Origin: an uncultured Sphingomonadaceae bacterium
GTDB taxonomy: Bacteria > Pseudomonadota > Alphaproteobacteria > Sphingomonadales > Sphingomonadaceae
Assembly: GCA_946479505.1 (NCBI GenBank)
Contig: CAMLGC010000081.1
Coordinates: 1-11,273, forward strand
Reading direction: 5' to 3'
Length of the DNA stretch: 11,273 nucleotides
Shown: positions 6,583-11,273 of the stretch, piece by piece
Position numbering within the stretch: position 1 is the stretch's first letter
Layout of the letters: the number at the start of each line of letters is the position of its first letter
Notes under the pieces: model-generated
Told to the model about the DNA's origin: nothing
What the model saw: the letters and a program-made list of their open reading frames with translations, nothing else
Databases searched by the model: none
Position numbers and translations under genes: made by a program

Positions 6583-6948
6583 TCAGGCCATGCCGACGAT
6601 CTGGAGCTTGCTCTCGAGCGTCTCGCGATCGAACGGCTTCATCACATATTCGTCTGCCCCCGCCTCGATGGCGGCGCGGATATAGGCCATGCCGTTCTCG
6701 GTGGTGCAGAAGACGACCTTGGGCCGCTGCGCAAGCGCGCGATCGCGCAGCGCGCGCAGGAAATCCATCCCGCTCATCACCGGCATGTTCCAATCGAGCA
6801 GGATCACGTCGGGCACGTTCTCGATGCAGCTATCGAGCGCCTCGCGGCCGTCGCCGGCCTCGGTGACCTCGAAGTTCAGCGTTTCCAGGATGTGACGGGC
6901 GACCTTTCGGATAACCTTCGAATCGTCGACCACGAGACAAGTCTTCAT
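6583..6948 (-). CDS. cheY: Single-domain chemotaxis response regulator CheY
   Basis: A 121-residue stand-alone receiver. CheA phosphorylates it, and the phosphorylated form normally binds the flagellar switch to change rotation. Acidic pocket Asp8-Asp9 (LVVDDS), phospho-acceptor Asp52 (ILLDWNMP), conserved Thr82 (VVFCTTENG) and Lys104 (VMKPFD) are all present, so it should be phosphorylatable. The D-W-N-M-P signature and the single-domain form fit motor-type CheY better than output-domain regulators. It follows cheW after a 75-base gap, the largest in the gene run, which holds a TTAA half-site. An AGGG lies some 10 bases before the ATG as a weak Shine-Dalgarno. No CheZ phosphatase is seen here. 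Confidence 0.96.
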   Translation of the reverse strand: MKTCLVVDDSKVIRKVARHILETLNFEVTEAGDGREALDSCIENVPDVILLDWNMPVMSGMDFLRALRDRALAQRPKVVFCTTENGMAYIRAAIEAGADEYVMKPFDRETLESKLQIVGMA

Positions 6949-6997
6949 GTGCGCGTACCCTGCTATGACCTCTTGGACGATCTCTGCCCGAATTCCG

Positions 6998-7012
6998 TAA
7001 GCTTACCGTTAA
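6998..7012. promoter_or_regulatory. Weak CtrA-like site upstream of cheY
   Basis: On the minus strand TTAA-CGGTAAG-CTTA, one perfect CtrA half-site (7012-7009) and a second half with 2 of 4 matches at the correct 7-base spacing. It contains the 10-bp palindrome gtaagcttac (6997-7006). It lies in the 75-base gap before cheY. A short AT-rich patch stands out here against GC-rich surroundings. Direct evidence is sequence resemblance only. Confidence 0.3.
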
Positions 7013-7023
7013 TCGACCAGCCG

Positions 7024-7452
7024 TCAGGCGACGGCGGCGAGCCCGGGCACCAGCGCGCGCAGATCGATGACGAGCACCGGCTCGTCGCCGTGCTCGATGA
7101 CGCCGGTGCCGACGCTGGCCCAGCCCGCCTCGAGCGCAATCCCGTTGGTGAGCGGCTGCGCTTCGTAGCCGGCGACGTCCTCGACGCCCTCGACGAGCAT
7201 CGCATAGGGATGGCCGTCGATATGCGTGATGACGGCGCGCTTTGCCGCGTCGCCCGGGCAGGGAAGCTCGAGTGCGGCGCACGAGTTGATCACCGTCACG
7301 ACCCGGCTGCGCAAGGCGGCGAGGCCCCGCACGCGGGCGTCCGCGCACGGCACCGGCGTGACCGCCCCAATATCGACCACCGATTCGACCTGATCGGCGC
7401 TGATCGCGACCGCGCGGCCGCCGATCTCGGCGACGAGAAACAGCTCGGTCAT
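7024..7452 (-). CDS. cheW: Chemotaxis coupling protein CheW
   Basis: A 142-residue protein made entirely of one CheW domain, which links CheA to chemoreceptors in the signalling array at the inner membrane. Family features include LFLVAEIGGRAVAISADQVESVV at the N-terminus, VRGLAALRSRVVTVINS (residues about 41-57, the conserved 'RG...R..V...' segment), a central VEGVEDV strand, and LVIDLRALV near the end. Its ATG overlaps the cheA stop as ATGA, so translation of the two is probably coupled, as suits proteins that work in fixed proportion. It lacks extra domains. Another CheW-like module exists inside CheA. Confidence 0.96.
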   Translation of the reverse strand: MTELFLVAEIGGRAVAISADQVESVVDIGAVTPVPCADARVRGLAALRSRVVTVINSCAALELPCPGDAAKRAVITHIDGHPYAMLVEGVEDVAGYEAQPLTNGIALEAGWASVGTGVIEHGDEPVLVIDLRALVPGLAAVA

Positions 7453-9776
7453 GCGCGCGCCTCCCGACGATGCGCCGCGAGCGCGCCGAGCAGGCCGTCG
7501 CGGTCGTAGCGATAGATGCTGCCGGCCGACGCGGCACTGCGGGTCCGGCTGAGCCGAACGAGCGGCGCCGGCGCTTCTCCGGTGGGAGGATCGTCGTCCA
7601 TCGCGAGCGCGATGGCGGCGGTCTCGCCGGGCTTGAGCGCCGCCGTCACACGATAGCCCGCGCGCTCGAGCACGGGACGCAGGAAGGTGGCCATCCATGC
7701 CGCCTCGCGGCCGGTGATGAGGCAGAGCGGCTCGCGGGCGGAACCGGCGGCGTCGATCTGATCGGCGAAGAGCCAGTGGATGTCGAGCATCTCGATCTGA
7801 TCGTCGCCCGCCGCGATCACGCCGGCAACCGGGCCGGGTTCGCGTGCGGCCGCCATCGCCAGCGGCAGGTCGGCGATGTCGAGCGCCTCGGCGATCGCAT
7901 AGCCGATCTCGTGCTCGCCGTCCTTCAGGCGAACGACGTGGATTTCCGCGCGACCGTCGAGCCCGCCCTGCGCGGCGAGCGGAATCATGCCGCCGTCGAC
8001 CGACAGCCGGAGCCGTCCGCCGGTATGATGGACGCTGTCGCTCGAAACGGGCTCGACGCGGTCGATCACGGCCAGCGGCACCGCGCGGCGCGCGCCGTCG
8101 AGATCGAGGAAGAGCAAAGCGAGCTGGGTCGGCGTGCCGATAGCCTCTTCATCGGCCTCGTCGTCGTTCGCGGCAACATCGCGCGTGAACGCGAATCCGG
8201 CTGCCTCGGCGAGCCCGGCGCAATCGAGCAGCAGCATCGGCGTGCCGCTATCGGGGAGCGTGAGCCCGGCATAGAATCCGGTGGCCATCACCGCCGGCGG
8301 CGCGGGCTTGATGACCAGTTCCTCGTTGTCGAGCACGGTATCGACCGCGATCGCGTAGCTGCCGCCGCTGATACCGACAATCACGAGCGTCTCGGCCGCG
8401 ATTCCATCCGCGGGCGTCACCCCGAGCAGGGCGCCGAGGCCGAGCAGCGGGAGACGGCGGTCTCGCACGGTCGCGACCGTCGTGTCACCCAACCGATCGA
8501 TCCGCACCTGGCCGCCCGCGCGCAGGGTGACGATCTCCTCGATCGCCTGGCGCGGCACCGCGAAGCGCTGATCGCCGACGCCGACGACGATGGTCGAGAT
8601 GATCGAGAGCGTGAGCGGCACGTGAATCGCGATGCGCAGACCCTTACCGGGGCTGTTGGCGAGCTCGATGCGGCCGCCGATCTGCTCGATATTGGCGCGG
8701 ACCACGTCCATGCCGACACCGCGCCCCGAAACCGACGTGACCTCGTCCTTGGTGGTGATCCCGGGTTCGAAAACGAGCTCGAGACGCTGCCGATCGGTCA
8801 GCTCGCGCAGCTCGCGCTCGCTGCGCGCGCCGTTCTCGACGAGGCGGCGAGCGAGCTTGTCGGTATCGATGCCGCGGCCGTCGTCGACGAACTCGATGAT
8901 GATCTGATTGCCAGACTGGCGGGCCGAAACGGTGAGGCGTCCGTTCTCGCGCTTGCCCGCAGCGCGGCGTTCCGAAGGGGTCTCGATACCGTGATCGAGC
9001 GCGTTGCGGACGATGTGACCCAAGGGATCGCGCATCATCTCGATCATCTCACGATCGAGCTCGACATCGGCGCCGTCGATCGAGAGCGACACTGACTTGC
9101 CCAGACTCGCTGCGGTGTCACGGACCATTCGGGGCAGCGCGGAGAAGAGCGCATCGATCTTCTGCATGCGCGTGCGGGTGACCGTATCGCGCATCTCGGC
9201 GACCGTGAGCGACAGCCGCTCGAGCGACGCCTCGACCAGCGGATCGGGATCACTATCCTCGCGCAGGCGGCGCGCAAGCTCGTTGCGTGCGAGCACCATG
9301 TCCGACATGCCGCTCATCATCCGGTCGAGCAGATCGACGCTGAGCCGCACGCTGCGCGTCGGCGCCCGCGTCACGGTGGAGACGATGTCAACGCTTTCGG
9401 GCGCCGCGATCGACCCATCGAGCGCGGCGATCAGCAGATCCTCGCCCGAATCGCCCAAGGACTGGCCGCTGTCGATCGCCTCGACGATCTCGCCGATCCG
9501 GTCGACGATCGCGAGCACGGCATTGACCAGCGCACGATCGGGCACGCGCTCGCCCGAACGAACGGCGGAGAGCACGTCCTCGGCGGCATGGCTCAGCCGC
9601 GCGAGGCGTGGCAGATCGAGGAACCCGCAGCTTCCCTTGACCGTATGGACGAAGCGGAAAATGGCATCGAGCCGATCGCGCTTGCCCGGATCGGCTTCCC
9701 ACGCGACGATTTCACCCGAGAGCGCCTCGAGCGTTTCGCGCGTTTCGGCGATAAATTCCTGAAGCAGATCGTCCAT
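7449..9776 (-). CDS. cheA: Chemotaxis histidine kinase CheA with degenerate receiver
   Basis: A 775-residue kinase that autophosphorylates under receptor control and passes phosphate to CheY and CheB. In order: P1/HPt (about 1-120, phospho-His44 in FRFVHTVKGSCGFL); a linker of about 20 residues; P3 dimerisation helices (about 143-210); P4 ATPase (about 220-385; N box with His254 and Asn258, G1 DDGRG at 298-302, G2 GRGVG at 351-355); P5 CheW-like domain (about 386-525); a second CheW-like domain (about 550-670); and a C-terminal ~90-residue segment resembling a receiver (FLRPVLERAGYRVTAA and YDRDGLLGAL). That receiver lacks the acidic pair, a convincing phospho-Asp and the Lys. No P2 (CheY/CheB-docking) domain fits between P1 and P3. 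Catalytic residues for kinase activity are intact. It starts 55 bases after chpT and overlaps cheW by 4 bases. Confidence 0.97.
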   Translation of the reverse strand: MDDLLQEFIAETRETLEALSGEIVAWEADPGKRDRLDAIFRFVHTVKGSCGFLDLPRLARLSHAAEDVLSAVRSGERVPDRALVNAVLAIVDRIGEIVEAIDSGQSLGDSGEDLLIAALDGSIAAPESVDIVSTVTRAPTRSVRLSVDLLDRMMSGMSDMVLARNELARRLREDSDPDPLVEASLERLSLTVAEMRDTVTRTRMQKIDALFSALPRMVRDTAASLGKSVSLSIDGADVELDREMIEMMRDPLGHIVRNALDHGIETPSERRAAGKRENGRLTVSARQSGNQIIIEFVDDGRGIDTDKLARRLVENGARSERELRELTDRQRLELVFEPGITTKDEVTSVSGRGVGMDVVRANIEQIGGRIELANSPGKGLRIAIHVPLTLSIISTIVVGVGDQRFAVPRQAIEEIVTLRAGGQVRIDRLGDTTVATVRDRRLPLLGLGALLGVTPADGIAAETLVIVGISGGSYAIAVDTVLDNEELVIKPAPPAVMATGFYAGLTLPDSGTPMLLLDCAGLAEAAGFAFTRDVAANDDEADEEAIGTPTQLALLFLDLDGARRAVPLAVIDRVEPVSSDSVHHTGGRLRLSVDGGMIPLAAQGGLDGRAEIHVVRLKDGEHEIGYAIAEALDIADLPLAMAAAREPGPVAGVIAAGDDQIEMLDIHWLFADQIDAAGSAREPLCLITGREAAWMATFLRPVLERAGYRVTAALKPGETAAIALAMDDDPPTGEAPAPLVRLSRTRSAASAGSIYRYDRDGLLGALAAHRREARA

Positions 9777-9819
9777 ATGCCCCCACGCATCCGGGAAGGG
9801 CAGCTATGGCAAGGAGCGG

Positions 9820-9834
9820 TTAAAGAGGCGTTTA
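9820..9834 (-). promoter_or_regulatory. CtrA-like box between chpT and cheA
   Basis: On the minus strand TAAA-CGCCTCT-TTAA followed by CC. It matches the CtrA consensus TTAA-N7-TTAA at 7 of 8 positions with correct spacing, and carries the extra C often seen after the second half-site. It overlaps the chpT stop codon and lies 44 bases upstream of the cheA ATG. I do not see a convincing -10 box at the right distance, so it is a candidate only. Confidence 0.45.
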
Positions 9835-10476
9835 CCCCGCCATGGAGGCGCCGAAGAGCAGCATTTCGGCCTCGGGCTCGGAAACCTGGATGGTGCCGCC
9901 GCTTTCGGCGACGAGCGAGCGCGCGAGATAGGCCGCGGCCGCACGCGGTGCCGCCACCGGATCGGCGAGATCGCCCGAAAGCGCGCTACGAAGCTCGGCA
10001 TCGAGGACGATCCGCGGCCCCCGCCCGCGCACGACGATCTCGATATGGCCATCGTCGTGCCGCTCGGCGCCGATATCGAGCGTGCCGCCGCGCACCAACG
10101 CGTCGCCCGCGATCAGCGCGAGGTTGAGCAGCACCTTGATCGCGGGCTTGGGCAGCGCCGCCTCGTCGACCATCCAGCCGATCTCGAGTCGCTTGGAGTC
10201 GCCGAACAATCCCTCGATCGCGGTCTTGGCCTCGCGCGTGTCGATCGTCTCGCCGAACCCGCCCGCGGCCCCGAAGGCGAGGCGGAAGAATTTGAGCTTG
10301 TTCGCCGATGCCCGCGCGCTCTCGCCGAGCAGATCAATGCAGCGAGCGCGCATATCGGGATCGTGCTCATCCGCGAGCAGCTCCAACCCGTTGTTGAGCG
10401 CGCCCACGGGGCTCAACAGATCGTGGCACAGGCGCGAGCAGAGGAGGCTGGCAAATTCGACCGGGCTGATCGTCAT
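9832..10476 (-). CDS. chpT: Histidine phosphotransferase ChpT
   Basis: A 214-residue protein of the ChpT family, which in Caulobacter moves phosphate from the hybrid kinase CckA to CtrA and CpdR, controlling cell cycle and motility. The signature is LLCSRLCHDLLSPVGALNNGLELL (residues 11-34) with phospho-acceptor His18, in a helix pair (about 5-68). The rest (about 78-213) is a degenerate HATPase-like domain (LPKPAIKVLLNLALIAGDAL and IVVRGRGPRIVL) without the glycine boxes needed to bind ATP, as expected of ChpT. I chose the ATG at 10476 because it overlaps the previous gene's stop as ATGA and gives the family N-terminus. Its place directly before cheA links it physically to the chemotaxis genes. 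The general annotation would be 'histidine phosphotransferase family protein'. Confidence 0.92.
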   Translation of the reverse strand: MTISPVEFASLLCSRLCHDLLSPVGALNNGLELLADEHDPDMRARCIDLLGESARASANKLKFFRLAFGAAGGFGETIDTREAKTAIEGLFGDSKRLEIGWMVDEAALPKPAIKVLLNLALIAGDALVRGGTLDIGAERHDDGHIEIVVRGRGPRIVLDAELRSALSGDLADPVAAPRAAAAYLARSLVAESGGTIQVSEPEAEMLLFGASMAG

Positions 10477-10940
10477 CGGGGAAATCGCTCCGGAACCAAA
10501 GGGTTTTCGTCGCGACCTTGTGGCGGACCCTCCGCTTCGGCGCAAGCCGCCGCCGCGATCTCGACGGGATCGAAGCCCGTGCCGTCGCGCCGCGCGCGCC
10601 AGAGAAGCGCCTCTCCACCACCGACGATCAGCCAGAGAGTACCGTCAGGCGCCGCGGCGGCGGCATCGCGCGGCGACGGTTCGGCGCGGCCGTTCGGGTG
10701 CGAATGGTAGCAGCCGGCGACCAGCGGCCCGCCCGCGCGCGCGGCCTTGTGCGCGGCGAGCAGCGCCGCGGGATCGATCTCGAAGCTGTCGGCGCGGTTT
10801 TCGGCAACATTCCGGCAGAGCTGCACGGCACCGATGCGCTGCGGCGATCCGAGCAGCAGGCCGCACACTTCTTCGCGTGGCGAGGCGGCTGTCTCGGCGA
10901 TGATACGGTGCAGCAGCGCGCTTGAAATCCATGCCCTCAT
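10473..10940 (-). CDS. JAMM/MPN-type metallopeptidase (Mov34/PAD-1, M67 family)
   Basis: A 155-residue single JAB/MPN domain. The full JAMM zinc signature is present: Glu24 (REEVCGLLLG), His79 and His81 (CYHSHPNG), Ser89 and Asp92 (PSPRD). An active zinc isopeptidase or peptidase is therefore likely. Known bacterial relatives process ubiquitin-like or sulfur-carrier proteins (for example Mec+ in cysteine synthesis), but no ThiS/MoaD-like partner, E1-like enzyme or cysteine synthase is visible here, so the substrate is unknown. The C-terminal ~30 residues are proline-rich and lack clear structure. An in-frame GTG at 10946 would add two residues. The ATG at 10940 is chosen, with AGGTGGG close before it. 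Its stop overlaps the chpT start by ATGA. It is the first gene of the minus-strand run and divergent from the next gene by 17 bases. Confidence 0.9.
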   Translation of the reverse strand: MRAWISSALLHRIIAETAASPREEVCGLLLGSPQRIGAVQLCRNVAENRADSFEIDPAALLAAHKAARAGGPLVAGCYHSHPNGRAEPSPRDAAAAAPDGTLWLIVGGGEALLWRARRDGTGFDPVEIAAAACAEAEGPPQGRDENPLVPERFPR

Positions 10941-10946
10941 TCCCAC

Positions 10947-10954
10947 CTAGCTAG
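10947..10954. promoter_or_regulatory. CTAGCTAG palindrome between divergent starts
   Basis: A perfect 8-bp palindrome in the middle of the 17 bases separating the ATG at 10940 (minus) and the ATG at 10958 (plus). CTAG is generally rare in bacterial DNA. It may be part of overlapping promoters, but no -35/-10 pair can be assigned with confidence on either strand. Confidence 0.3.
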
Positions 10955-10957
10955 TGC

Positions 10958-11273
10958 ATGAACCGGGGGGTTTCCATCATCGACGTGGCGGTCTCGGGCG
11001 AGGCCGATGGCTGGCGTCTCGACCGCGCACTGACCGAGGCGCTCGCCGACCTTTCGCGCGAGCGCGTCAAGGCGCTGATCTCGAGCGGGCAGGTCACCGC
11101 GGCGGACGGAACGCCGGTTCGCGATCCCGCGCGCAAGGCGATCGGCGGGCAGCGTTTCGCGGTCGCGATCCCGACCCCCGCGCCGGCGCACAACGAGGCG
11201 CAGGACATCCCCTTGACCGTCGTGTTCGAGGACGACCATCTGATCGTGATCGACAAGCCCGCGGGGCTCGTCG
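10958..11273 (+). CDS. RluA-family pseudouridine synthase, RluD-like (5' part)
   Basis: The open frame from ATG 10958 runs off the window end without a stop, giving 105 residues. Residues about 18-48 form an S4 RNA-binding motif (GWRLDRALTEALADLSRERV, then KALISSGQVT). They are followed by a linker and by DDHLIVIDKPAGLV, the first conserved block of the RluA-family catalytic domain. The catalytic Asp (in the RLDxxTSG motif) lies beyond the window. The S4 motif with LSRERVK resembles RluD, which modifies U1911/1915/1917 in helix 69 of 23S rRNA, but RluC cannot be excluded. No clear Shine-Dalgarno precedes the ATG. It is divergent from the JAMM gene. Confidence 0.92.
   Translation, partial: MNRGVSIIDVAVSGEADGWRLDRALTEALADLSRERVKALISSGQVTAADGTPVRDPARKAIGGQRFAVAIPTPAPAHNEAQDIPLTVVFEDDHLIVIDKPAGLV

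Noticed and set aside
5832..7509. Two long overlapping plus-strand open frames opposite cheB, cheY and cheW
   Set aside because: Products are Arg-rich without motifs. The minus strand encodes complete receiver, esterase and CheW domains in normal order.
7470..9095. 541-codon plus-strand open frame inside cheA
   Set aside because: It is antisense to a full CheA with all kinase boxes. The translated sequence is Arg/Asp/His-rich and typical of an antisense shadow.
10473..10946. JAMM gene as part of a defence or ubiquitin-like conjugation system
   Set aside because: No E1, E2 or ubiquitin-like gene is beside it. The neighbours are housekeeping chemotaxis and cell-cycle genes.

Overview
The window reads as ordinary chromosome of a GC-rich alphaproteobacterium, most likely a sphingomonad (order Sphingomonadales). 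The basis is codon usage, the presence of ChpT (an alphaproteobacterial phosphotransferase), a short J-domain protein beginning with a WGFPRWRGYG-type segment, a soluble periplasmic TonB-C protein, and short GC-rich intergenic hairpins ending in AATT/AATTTT. Naming the order is inference from remembered protein families, not from a search. I see no insertion sequence, integrase, prophage gene, tRNA or CRISPR array. Coding density is very high.

Layout. (1) 1-495: a small hairpin repeat, then sufE on the + strand. (2) 500-1036, - strand: a J-domain protein with a Cys/His cluster, convergent with sufE and ending 4 bases from it. (3) 1195-3156, - strand: a 653-residue exported protein with two TonB-C-like modules, with its own recognisable promoter and ribosome binding site. 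(4) 3157-3901: no protein gene. It holds a second hairpin repeat, a terminator-like hairpin, the RNase P RNA gene (rnpB, - strand) and two strong hairpins upstream of rnpB. (5) 3902-10940, - strand: a tight run of eight genes. In transcription order these are a JAMM-type metallopeptidase, chpT, cheA, cheW, cheY, cheB, cheR and an AmpD/AmiD-type amidase. Three of the seven junctions overlap (ATGA, ATGA, ATGCTGA). The other four leave 55, 75, 13 and 41 bases. (6) 10958 to the window end, + strand: the start of an RluA-family pseudouridine synthase, cut by the window edge.

How the genes work together. cheA-cheW-cheY-cheB-cheR supply the cytoplasmic core of a chemotaxis pathway: kinase, coupling protein, motor-type response regulator, and the methylesterase/methyltransferase adaptation pair. 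No chemoreceptor, CheD or CheZ is encoded here, so receptors must come from elsewhere. ChpT is the histidine phosphotransferase that in Caulobacter relays phosphate from CckA to CtrA and CpdR. CtrA is a known regulator of motility genes in alphaproteobacteria, so chpT at the head of the che genes is a suggestive linkage. By eye, the only two TTAA tetramers in the window (the CtrA half-site) both fall in the two largest gaps of this gene run, before cheA and before cheY.

I found no wholly new system. The points most worth following are the degenerate receiver domain at the end of CheA (with no P2 domain and an extra CheW-like domain), the possible CtrA sites, the JAMM peptidase coupled to chpT, and the hairpin pair upstream of rnpB.
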